Shown here one piece after another: positions 47,060 to 58,454 of a DNA stretch of 64,000 nucleotides. Position 1 is the first letter of the stretch. Each line of letters opens with the position of its first letter. Position numbers and translations under genes: made by a program. Source of the stretch: Cornus controversa. Its lineage: Eukaryota; Streptophyta; Magnoliopsida; Cornales; Cornaceae. The stretch lies in NCBI GenBank assembly GCA_026545225.1, contig CM048853.1, positions 44,222,755-44,286,754 of the forward strand, written 5' to 3'. The notes below the pieces were generated by a model that saw only the letters and a program-made list of their open reading frames with translations, was not told where the DNA came from and made no database searches.

Positions 47060-50000
47060 TGTAGATACCACATTTTGCCCCAGCCCTATTTCGGCCATTT
47101 CTCATAAGTTGGTTTCATAAAGCCCATCAATAAGTACAATTAAAGAGTTCCAATGATGTGATCTGCATCCATCCCAAACGTAGAACTTTATCATTGTAAG
47201 TAGTTTCAAGTTAATTTTACTATTTAATTGTAGAATCTTCTCCAAATCAGTCTTTAATTAGGATTTTCAATCCCCTAATTTTTGTCTGCTTGACATGAAA
47301 GAGTTCCAAAGACTTTAAATTCACTCTAAAGTTGATTTTTATCATTTTCCTAATATGTCAATCTTTCCTACCATTGGATCATACAATTGAGTTCAAGTTG
47401 GGTTTAAATTAGGATTTTTTAGTACTCTAATTTTGAACCCAGCCAATATTGGAGGGTCATAATCCCTCATCAAAGACAATCAAATGGTTCCAAAAAATTT
47501 GAATCATGATCCATCTAATTTTACCATTTGATTTCAAATTGACCCACCTTATTGAACCAATTTTGAGAAATCGCAAAATTAGGGTTTTTTGGGCCCACAT
47601 TAACTATTTCTAATTATTCAAATCTCCAACTTTCCATTATCAAATACTAAAATTGATCCTTCTATTATAAAATTCAATTAATTTTACCTAGAAGACCTCA
47701 AATTTTCCTCTTGATCGGGCTACTTTCACCTTTGGACTAAATTCAAGCCATCGGAATCGTTCGACTGTGGGTACAAATTTCTGAACTCTTGAATCTTCAT
47801 GTTGACCTCATTAAATGATAAAATTTATGATTACATGATGAAATTAAGTTCATTTTATGTAAGAACCCTCAAATCCACTCCGGTTGGAGTACTTTCATCA
47901 TTGGATAGAAAAAGAGATTTTTGGGCCATTCGACTGCAATAAACATAAGGAAAATTCTAGAACTCTGATTTTTAGTGATTTTATCTGATTAGGACTTAAT
48001 TTTTATGGTCTCTAATTGGTCCTATAATTCTATAAATACACTCATCCTCCTCCCAAAAAAAAGAAGACATGTTTAGAGCTTCTTTTTGCAATCTGAAAGT
48101 ATTCTGAGCCTCGAAACAACCTTTAAACCATTATTCTCTTCTAAAATTAGCCTGCATCCTATTTTCAAAGAAAGATCATCCAACACTTGAAGGTCTGAAT
48201 CGAAACAAGAAGATTTGATCAAAAGAAGATTTCTGTTCTTTGATTTTTCTTAAGAAGACCCAAAGTAAGGATTTTAAACTTTCTTCTACTTCGCACTCTC
48301 CCTTTTGTAGATGCATCTCCAGGATTTTTATTTTCTTTTTTTGTCTCTCTTTTGCATGCATATTCTCCATCTTCTACCTTTCTCTCTCTCTTTTCAATGC
48401 TTCTTTTTGGCCCATATTTGCATGCAAGGACCCTTGCTTCCCAATCTCTCCACAATAGGTTGGAATGCCATACGTCTCACTGACGAAATCATGGGGGACC
48501 TCGGCACGTGTCGAAATGGCGAAAGGGAACCAATTACTTTGTAAACCCTAGAACCCCTAGGGTTTCTTACCCTAAAATATGTTCTTTTTGTGTGTATATT
48601 CATTCATTAATAATTTAATTTTCATGAGAAAATATCATGATTAATCAATTTGGTATATTAAAATATTCATAAATAAGGAAAAACGCTGAAATTTTATTAA
48701 AATTAGTATAGGCTAAAATCTTGATTTTAATGAATTGGATAGAATTTCCAGCATATTTTAGGTTAGTTTGATAATTAGATTCATGCATTTTTTAGGTTCC
48801 ATTCATTTGGCTGAGTCTTAGGACATTGTCGTTGTTCTCTCAAAATTCTGGCAAAATCCAAAAATTGACAGTTCTATATTATTTTTAAATTCATGTTTTT
48901 CAAAATATTTTCATGGATATTTTAAATAAAATATCAAATATGGAGTTTCAATTTTAATTCCCACTAGAGCCCCCTATATTTATTTTTAAATCATATTTTT
49001 TCCGAAATCCGAAATCTCGAAAGGACACTTTTTTGACTAAAAACGTTTTATTTTCAAAATTCATTTTAAAAAATATTTTTCAATATTTTTCAGCACTTTT
49101 AAATATATTTTGATTATGGAAAATCTATTTTTATGGCCCTTTTAAATTTATACATTTTTAACCAAAAATGAAAATCTTGACAACATTCCTATTTAGCATA
49201 GTGAACATATAGTTGTATAGCTTAGTCGGTCGTTAAAAGCATGGTTAGGAGACATTCACAAACTTATTTAGGTAAATCTAGGCTCTAAACACATCATTAT
49301 AACATGGTCTTTAGGTTCCAAATATATTGACCTAGGTCGGCACTCTGTCGAAATTTCGTCAAAGACTTTTCCATGCATCCTAATGCACCTTTAGCATGTT
49401 GAAATGGAACCTAATAAGAAAAAAAAAAAAGATAAAAAGCTATTTTAATGTATATGCTCTTTTTTCATCCTTCAATACATCTCTGTAAGCTCTTTTTTCC
49501 CACAATATGTAATTTGTAAGCCCTTCCATTAGCGCGGCTTTAGCCTTCTTCTCCCTTGCTCGCTCACAAGTTTCAACTCCTGTATTTCAACGAAGATATT
49601 TTGTTGACTTTATTTATCAATGCATTTTTGTGTTGTGAGTTATCATTGGTAACAATTTCCCCGTTCATGTCAAGATCATCTTTGTCAAAATCTACAAGTA
49701 TAAAAAGCAAAATGGTGTTACAACGAAGCTACATGTGAAATCTATGAAACAAACAATACTAAGAAGTGTCCAAAATCCATGAGTAAGTATGGAGTTATTT
49801 TGTCAAATGCTATTCCAATTTCAATGGCTTTCCAAATACCCTGTAACACAAACACATTGTTCACTCCATTAAAACTCACAATTCCAATATCCAATTGTAA
49901 AGGAGTGCTATGTTTTGCTACGAGGAATTACTTGTCACTTGACTGGATCGCCAAAATTGATAAAGATCAAGCTAAGTGAACTGAATGAGAATGTAGGTTG

Positions 50001-51480
50001 GGTGCTGGTTGGGAGAGAGAGAAAACAAAAATGATTAGGAGAGGGAGTGGGCACCAGAATGGTCTAGATGTCACCACGTCATGGAGTATTTCTAAACCTC
50101 AAGCATGGGGCTTTTGACATCTATTATCCTACATGGCACTTGGTCTCGTGTCCCTTCCTTCACCACCATTGGTTGTAATTATGAGCCAAAACCCTTGTAT
50201 CCTTCGCGGGCTTAGTCACACCCGCGAGAGATGCTATGATCGATGGTGCCCGCATAGAGTCACACTAGCATAACTTTTAGATGTTCATAGCCCAACGAGC
50301 CTTCCCCTTAATCCTCCATACCATACTTAACCCACCTTTCCATTTAGGATCATGATATCATATGCTTCATTATGACACCATGATCGCCCAAACCATATCA
50401 CAGCCTATCTCTGTGCCTAAAATGGTTTGTGGGACTCTATAGTCTTATACTAATTATATATCCTCAATCTTAGAAGTAACATCGCGACAAGCTACTTTCT
50501 ATATTGAAGAGGAGAATTAGAAGTTTTGTACATAGTCCATGTTACAAAGACTTTCACTCGGGTTTGTGGGCTAACAAGCCACACAACGGCCCATTCATCT
50601 ATGATTCCTTGTAACCCTTGAAGACATACCATAGTATTAGTTTATAGGTATTTACCTAGCATACTCTTTTAAGGGAGTTTATCCTTGAAAACACCATCCA
50701 ACTATTACTCATAATATACCAATGAGAGAGGATTGCCCCCAATCCTATCACTCCCTGCATACCTCTGTATATACAGTTTTTCATAGACGTGGGAAGGTCT
50801 TTCCCATTTGGATGACCCTGCGCAGGCAGGGTTCACCCTTATATAGGTTATCTGTAATACCCCGCTCCAACACATGGTATGATATTGTCCGCTTTGGGCC
50901 TGAGCCCTCACGGTTTTGCTCTTGGGTTTTACCCCAAAAGGCCTCATACCATTTGAAGAGAACATACTACACATAAGCACATCCCCTTTTCTACACCCAG
51001 GCGATGTGAAATTGCTCACCCTGTACCCTGTCAGTGTGGTAGCTCAGCCCAGTGTCTGTCTTCGCACCCGCCCACTCACACCCGTCCACAAGGGTTACTA
51101 CATTAACCACGCGGGTTGGTGTTCCCCACAAGGATAACCTATTCACAAAAGATACATTCCCGTGTATGGGTTTTCTACACTAGTAGGACTTCCCCGCGTG
51201 GATAACCCATACGTAGGTAAGTCATTCCCATGCCTAATTTTTCCTTTTGGCTCATAACCTTTTTCGTTGGTTCCCTTGTAGACAGTTTTCCGCGGATATG
51301 TTGCCAAAAACCCTAGCTGACATTCCTAGACTTTTGTTTCATCTTTCTTTATATTTGCCCCTTTGCAAACAATGTTTTTTTTTTTTTATGAAGCATTTGT
51401 TTACAATACTTTTTCCATTTCTCTCTTTTCTTAGAGCCTTGTGTCCTCCTATTTTCTGTAAGCTCTTTACACTTACTGTT
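47060..51480. mobile_element. probable long LTR or LTR-derived region
   Basis: It begins TGTAGATACCACATTTTGCC at the point where the LINE frame is cut, which suits an LTR start. About 4 kb of non-coding sequence follows, with GGGTTTCTTACCC and AATAAT-rich parts but no protein domain. The right end and TSD were not found. A TRIM solo LTR is nested at 50853-51102. Confidence 0.4.
50853..51102 (-). mobile_element. TRIM solo LTR
   Basis: A 250-bp LTR of the same family as 6398-6965, from TGTAATACCCCGC to GGGTTACTACA. Flanks TTATC and TTAAC agree in 4 of 5 bases, consistent with an aged duplication. Confidence 0.85.
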
Positions 51481-51489
51481 GTGTGCGGT

Positions 51490-54400
51490 TGCACTACTCG
51501 TAATTTATAATTTACCACTAGCAATAGAACGAATCCTTGAAGGATAGGGCTCTAAGTTAAGGGTGTCGATCCCATAGAGACTACGTAGAAATAATTCGCT
51601 AAAGGTTGATGGTTATTTCTTATTCAAATCACAATCGGGTGTTGGTTGTTTTCTTACTCTACTTTAAAAGTATAAAAGATAATTTAAAAAATACAAAGTT
51701 TGAGAGAAGAGTTAAGGACTAGGGTTTAGACTTCACCACTAGCCTCGTAGTATGTCACACTTATAATAAATTGGGAGAATTCTTGCAATGTGTACTAAAT
51801 GACGTGTTAACAAGTCCCACATACAATAACGTCGCCAAGAGAATACACACACGTTAATATACTATAATCCATCTTAGATAAGTGTGATTTCCCTACCTAC
51901 CTACCTACTTACTTAATTACCGAAGTGTAAATAAATCACCGTCTCTAAGCATGGACTATGCAAATCTAGTTATGCATGTTATAGTAAAAACTAGTCTCAA
52001 GCCATTACTTATAGTCCTTGTGGAACTTACAAGTGTTTGAAGATCGTGTGAGGAATTTAAACATTTTAAGATAAGAAGATAAATTATAACACATGAACAC
52101 AAAAAAATAGTAAACTTATTTTGATATAAGACTCAAGACAAGAGACATACACTAAAATACATAAAAATCACCAATTCATTGAAGTTAGAACATATTTATA
52201 AGACTAGGGTTTGTCAAAACTCTAGAGAAGAATTAGTTGATCATGGTGGCCCGGAAGTACTCTATAGACAGAGATGGTCCCGTGCTCAAAATGGTCTTCA
52301 AGGCCTTACAAAGCTCTCTTTGAAGATTTTTCTCTCTAGAACTTCACTTTCTCTCTCTAGAATTCTATATATACTCTCTATTACAAGAATTGTGATATAT
52401 CTTATTATTACATATTTCTAGCTATATAACTGATCTGAGGCTCAAAATATCATAGAAATTTCGTTCAAGGCTTTATCCAAGCAAAATTGGACAAGTGGCA
52501 AGTGAAGAAAATATCTACAGAAAAATATCTTCTGCAGGATTGGGCGATGCATCGAAGTGGTGACTTCGATGCATCAATCTCTCATTCTTCTGCAGATCTT
52601 CAACTCTTTAGCTGTAGTAACCCTTGTGGACGGGTGTGAGTGGGCGGGTGCAAAGACAGACACTGGACTGAGCTACCACACTGACAGGGTACAGGGTGCT
52701 CAATCCCACAGTAACCCTTGTGGACGGGTGTGAGTGGGCGGGTGCAAAGACAGACACTGGGCTGAGCTACCACACTGACAGGGTACAGGGTGCTCAATCC
52801 CACATCGCCTGGGTGTGGAGAAGGGGATGTGCTTATATGTAGTATGTTCTCTTCAAATGGTATGAGGCCTTTTGGGGTAAAACCCAAGAGCAAAACCGTG
52901 CGGGCTCAGACCCAAAGCGGACAATATCATACCATGTGTTGGAGCGGGGTATTACAGTTGGTATCAGAGCCTAAACCCAGCCGGAAGTAGTGTGCCGACG
53001 AGGACGTCGGGCCTCATAGGGGGTGGATTATAGTAACCCTTGTGGACGGGTGTGAGTGGGCGGGTGCAAAGACAGACATTGGGCTGAGCTACCACACTGA
53101 CAGGGTACAGGGTGCTCAATCCCACATCGCCTGGGTGTGGAGAAGGGGATGTGCTTATATGTAGTATGTTCTTTTCAAATGGTATGAGGCCTTTTGGGGT
53201 AAAACCCAAGAGCAAAACCGTGCGGGCTCAGGCCCAAAGCGGATAATATCATACCATGTGTTGGAGCGGGGTATTACAGTATTGTAGTAACCCTTGTGGA
53301 CGGGTGTGAGTGGGCGGGTGCAAAGACAGACACTGGGCTGAGCTACCACACTGACAGGGTACAGGGTGCTCAATCCCACATCGCCTGGGTGTGGAAAAGA
53401 GGATGTGCTTATATGTAGTATGTTCTCTTCAAATGGTATGAGGTCTTTTGGGGTAAAAATCCAAGAGCAAAATCGTGCGGGCTCAGGCCCAAAGCGGACA
53501 ATATCATACCATGTGTTGGAGCGGGGTATTACATTAGCTTTCAGACTCCAGTCTTGACACACTATTCACTATTCCTTAATATGAACTTTCCATGAAGCAC
53601 GGTAGGACATAGGAATGCATTCTTGAACTGATAAGGAAGTTGAATTGCGCTGAATTCTGAGTTTGAACCTGAAATCATTAAAAACATAAAAACACGTAAA
53701 AACTATACAATTTATGCAGTTATGAGATCAAAATATACAAGTAAAGGTGTAAGAATGTCTAACATTCAACACTTATCACACCCCAAACTTAAATTTTGCT
53801 AGTCCTTTAGCAATACAAAAAGAAATAAAATAAAGCAACTACTCTAATTCCACTTTTGTGAGAAAAACGGCTGCATTTAGCGTATGCAATAAGTCTTTTA
53901 AACCTCTAGACACGTCTAGTGGACAAGTAAAGTCTCATTGGGTTTAACACGCTTGTTAAACTCACAAAAATATGCAAAAATAGTGGTTTGCTTAGTCATC
54001 ATCTAGAAAAGAGTGATACCCCTATTGATGTTCAAAATGGCAAATACAACAAGTATTATGGAGTTATATAGACATCAATAGATAGAACCATTTGAAAGTC
54101 ATAATCAATCGACAGTCCCCACATAATGGTCAGTCCGATACACATACAAGTGCAAATCCTAAAATCCTCTTTGAAAGGTGAACATACATTTAAATGTATT
54201 ATCGTGGATGGAGAATAAATAGAACATTCGTGCTTAAAAGAAACAACTTTTCGAAACAGATCACTAAAGCATAATGCTAACTGCAAAAATATTTACAAAC
54301 ATTAAGCACAATCGACTGTGCAATCCTTAAGTCCTTTAAGCTTTCTAGTAAACCCATATAATAGTGTTGGGTCAATGACTCCCAAACCGAACGGTTTTAA

Positions 54401-54530
54401 GGCATTGGGTGGAGAAATATTCCTCAGACTTAATAACTAAGCTCACTAGGTTATGAGCTTAAACGAGCTAATTGTTTCTTTATTACTCAACCTTGCACAC
54501 CTTTTGCCTAATTTAGGCATCCATCTGCAT
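51490..54530. other. non-coding LTR-like or spacer sequence around the TRIM cluster
   Basis: 51490-52612 and 53539-54530 contain phrases such as GGTGTCGATCCCATAGAGAC and ATCACACCCCAAACTTAAA that I associate with non-coding parts of plant LTR elements. No frame of substance is present. Assignment is weak. Confidence 0.3.
52613..53533 (+). mobile_element. TRIM cluster: three LTRs, one 72-bp interior, TTAGC duplication
   Basis: LTR1 is 52613-52956, with a 94-bp internal duplication of its first part. The interior is 52957-53028, with primer site TGGTATCAGAGCC at 52959-52971 and purine tract ATAGGGGGTGG. LTR2 is 53029-53278. LTR3 is 53283-53533. The whole cluster is flanked by TTAGC at 52608-52612 and 53534-53538. 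Two LTRs separated by four bases suggest recombination or insertion of one copy into the end of another. Confidence 0.9.
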
Positions 54531-54841
54531 ATTATATATATATAATTTTTTTTTACTTCTTATTAATTTTACAAGACACTTGCAGTAATATTTTTCAGTA
54601 ACAGTTTATTCAAGCTGTCATATGTTGTATGCCCAGGAAAGAAAAAAAAACATTGATAAAATAAAGTGAAGTGGGTCCCGCTTGGACCCCACATGGGTCC
54701 CACTCATATCTTGCGATTCCCACTCTCCCTCTAGTATTAAATAATACTACTACTACGTACTCAACTATAGTATTTTTCTCAGCCTTCCTGCCTCTTCTGT
54801 CCTGTTTTCAAGTAGAGTGACATAGAACTAAGCAAGCAAGC
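54531..54841 (+). promoter_or_regulatory. promoter and leader of copy F
   Basis: The leader AGAACTAAGCAAGCAAGC aligns with the leaders of C, D and E (AGAACTGAGC). Upstream there is a TATATA run near 54533 and ATTAAATAATAC near 54738. The region shows little similarity to the D promoter. Confidence 0.45.
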
Positions 54842-54860
54842 ATGGAAGAAGAAGTACTAA

Positions 54861-56459
54861 GAGCAACCGGTGTAGCAATGGCTACACCGGCTGGCTATGC
54901 CACAAATTGTGGCTAGCCATGTGCTGATGTGGCTAGCCACAATTTGTGGCCAGCCCAGCTGCACGGTATAGTGCTGGCTGGGCTAACTATATTTATGAAT
55001 TTTTGTATTTTATAAAATTATATAAAATATATTTATTTAATTGTTTGTTTGTATTTTTTTCAACGGCTATTTTTCAACCACTTATGTTTTGATTTTTTTT
55101 TCCATTAACATTTTTGTTAACAAAAAAAAAAAAAAAAATTAATATAAAGACACTACATATTTTCTCACAAATAACTAAATAAAATAAAATAATATTACAT
55201 ATTTTCTCACAAATAACTAAATAAAATAAAACGATATTACATATTTTCTCACAAACAAGTAAATAAAATAAAAAGACATTACATTGCATAAAATAAATAA
55301 CTTGCATAAAAAAAATACATATTTTTCGCAAAAATAAAAATACATTATATTTGACCATCAGCTCCAGTTAATTTCTTGACAATTTCATTTTGTTTAGCAA
55401 TGAGCCATCGTCTTGTTGCTTCTGTTGGAGCCTTTGCTGGATCTTGAAGCATTATTTTGTCTTCACGTTCTTCTTTAGCCATCCTTTCTCTCGATTGTAT
55501 CTCGAGTTGTTTAGTCCGTTGTTTCTCCATGGCAAGTTCAAGCCTCAATCTCTCTCCTTCAACTCCTGCTTCGCCAAACATGCGGCCTTGTTCGGTTATA
55601 TCATGCAATTCTGTAAGCAAGTTATTCTGCAATGATACAAGAGATATATTTTTGTTTTTCCTCTTCTTCATTGCTTTTCGTCCAACAGGGCGTCTGTCAT
55701 GCGAACCTTCAGTATTTGCTGGTATGAATAAACATGCGGCCTTATTGTTTGTTATGAATAAAAATTATTTGTTTTACGTTTCTTCTCATTAATATATTGA
55801 CAATTTATTTAAAAAATAATTCAATAGACAAAGAACTATTTTTTCTTATAAAAAAACAAAAAGAAACAAAATCATAAGTAAAGAAAAAAAAATTTTTAGA
55901 CAATATACAAAGGTAGATAGACCCAAATAATGAAAGAAACAAAAAAAAATAATAATAACAAAAAAATATTAACAATAATACATCATTTAGTGTAAATATT
56001 ATGATTATATAAACATATATTAGAATAAAAAAATAAAGTAAAAGGAAAGCAAAAAAAAACTAGAAGAAAAAGAAAATAATAATGAAAGAAACAAAAAAAT
56101 AATAATAATAACAAAAAAATATTAACAATAATACATCATTTAGTGTAAATATTATGTTTATATAAACATATATTAGAATAAAAAAAAATAAAGTAAAAGG
56201 AAAGCAAAAAAAACTAGAAAGAAAAAGAAAAGAAATAACAAAACTAGAAGATAAAGAAAATAATGAATGAAATAAGAAAATGAAAAAGAAAAAAAAAATG
56301 TGGCCAGCCAACATTTTGGCTGGCAATGAGGCTGGCTCTGCATAGCAGAGCCAGCGCCAGCGTCCCTAGGCTGGCCCACTTGTGGCCAGCCCCATACCAA
56401 CCCAAAAACTGGCTACATTTAGCGCCAGCTAGCCAAACAGCCCACTGCACCGGTTGCCC
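54861..56459. mobile_element. PIF/Harbinger-like element inserted in exon 1 of copy F
   Basis: Inverted ends GAGCAACCGGTGTAG and the reverse of GGGCAACCGGTGCAG are flanked by TAA at 54858-54860 and 56460-56462. A 3-bp TWA duplication is the hallmark of PIF/Harbinger. At 1.6 kb it is non-autonomous, carrying an ORF1-like remnant on the minus strand but no DDE transposase. Subterminal regions are rich in TGGCTAGCCA-type palindromes. The next exon 1 bases after the element match the other copies. Confidence 0.88.
55345..55671 (-). pseudogene. ORF1 (Myb/SANT or NAM-associated type) C-terminal remnant of the Harbinger-like element
   Basis: The 108-residue frame has a long charged helix (ERLRLELAMEKQRTKQLEIQ) followed by ATRRWLIAKQNEIVKK. 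This resembles the C-terminal NAM-associated segment found in ORF1 proteins of plant PIF/Harbinger elements, which help the transposase bind DNA. The N-terminal DNA-binding part is missing. Confidence 0.55.
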
Positions 56460-57221
56460 TAAGAAGGTCTTTGATTCTTGAAGAAAAGCCTAAAATTAGT
56501 GGCGCTGGCGCTGGCGCTGGCGGAAACGAAGAAGTGAGTGGTTCCTCCGCCACCACAGTCACAGCGATTGCTGTCCTCAGCATCTTTGTGGCTGCCTCCG
56601 GTTCCTTCGTTTATGGGTGTGCTGTAAGAGGCATTTAAGCATTATTTCTTGAAAATTGCCCATTTGACTGAAAAATTTCAGAGATAGTCCTTTTCCTAGT
56701 CAATTTCTTGAAAATTCTTTCTCTCGTTGCCATGGTCTTAAAACTGTTTATCTCACTGAATGGCCTAAGCTTTTCAGAGAAGAAAATTGATTTTTGGTAG
56801 ATTGTCTTCAGTCCCACTTGAGAAGGAGTTCTGCTTAAAGCAAACTATTTATTTATTGCCTTTAGTCACACCCATTTGACTCTTGATGGTTATTCTGTCT
56901 TAAAACTTTTAAATTTGTTCCATTTTCCCCCTTTATTTTCCCCTTTTGTTTATCAGCACCAAAAAGGAAAAAAAGAAATAGAAAACAAGAGAGCCCATCA
57001 ATTTGGATAACCCATTTGACTCTTGATGGTTGTTTGATCAGTTGAGATCTAATCTAACCAGTCAGTGGTTTATGTTTGCTTTGTAGGTTGGATATTCATC
57101 TCCTGCTCAGTCTGGTATCATGAATGACCTAGGCCTCTCTACTGCAGAAGTAAGTACTTATCATTTGCCTTTTCTAAAGAATTGGGGTGTACCAATCTCT
57201 TGTTTTAGGAACATGGTATTA

Positions 57222-58454
57222 GAGCATCCACTATGGGATCTCCAAATTTGGTTCTCCAAATTTGAATTTTAGCTAGCCACCTCAACAATTTAGTCAGCCA
57301 CATCATCATATCAGGATCTCTAAATTTTGACTCCAGAACAGGTTCTCCAAATTTGAATTTTAGCCAACCACATCATAATCTCTAAAATTTTCATTACCCA
57401 CACAATTAAATAATCTTACACAATTAAATTAATCTTAAAATTTTATGTATATACATATTTATATTAAATTTTTTTATACTTTTTTAACTTGAAAATTTCA
57501 TAATTTTTTCGTTTTAAGTCAAAAAATAGCCTAAGTGGTACTCAAATTAAAGCTCTCGAAATTATCTTTATAACATAATTAGTTTCATCAAAAAATTTAA
57601 TTTGTATATATATATATATACATAGCACGGATTTCGAGAAAAGCAAAGACAAAAAAAATAAATATATATATGCCTTTGGTTAGCTAGGTGGTTCGCCGGA
57701 TTCGGCTAACCACTTAGCTAACCTCAAGTGGGTCCCACAAATTTGGCTATCTCATTGTGTTGCTACAGTGTGTATTTGATCTCCAAATGTGTGTTTGGCT
57801 ATCTCATTGGTGATGCTCTTAGAGCACCACCAATGGGATAATTTGGAGAATCAAACCATACGGCAGCAAAACAATGTAATAGCCAAATTTGTGGGACCCA
57901 CTTAAGGTTAGCTCGCCCAATCCGGCGAACCACCTAGCTAACCAAATGTATATTTTTTTTTGTTTTGTCTTTGCTTTTCTCGAAATCCGTGCCATGTATA
58001 TATATATATATGTATCATTTACTTAAATGTCAATAACTTTCACTACAAATTAAATTTTTTGATAAAATTAATTCTGTTAGAAAGATAATTTCGAGAACTT
58101 TAATTTGAGTACCATATAGACTATTTTTTTGACTTAAAACGAAAAAATTATGAATTTTTTAAGTTAAAAAAGTATAAAAAAATTTAACATAAATATGTAT
58201 ATACATAAAATTTAAGATTAATTTAATTGTGTAAGATTATTTAATTGTGTGGGTAGTGAAAATCTGGAGAAGTTGTTGTGGAGTCAAAATTTAGAGATTA
58301 TGATGTGGCTAGCTAAAATTCAAATCTGGAGAACCTGTTGTGGAGTCAAAATTTAGAGATCCTGACATGATGACGTGGCTGGCTAAAATGTTGAGGTGGC
58401 TAGCTAAAATTCAAATTTAGAGAACCAAATTTGGAGATCCCACAGTGGATGCTC
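57222..58454. mobile_element. palindromic pair of Harbinger-type MITEs in intron 2 of copy F
   Basis: Left unit 57222-57818 and right unit 57822-58454 are inverted copies of one about 600-bp MITE. Each is bounded by GAGCATC/GAGCACC-type inverted ends. The pair is flanked by TTA at 57219-57221 and 58455-58457, and a TTA (57819-57821) separates the units. The arms pair along almost their full length (for example CGAAATCCGTGC with GCACGGATTTCG). Confidence 0.85.

Noticed and set aside
55074..56450. Phe/Leu-rich frames in the Harbinger-like element
   Set aside because: They are translations of A-rich or T-rich simple sequence. Only 55345-55671 has a plausible family resemblance.
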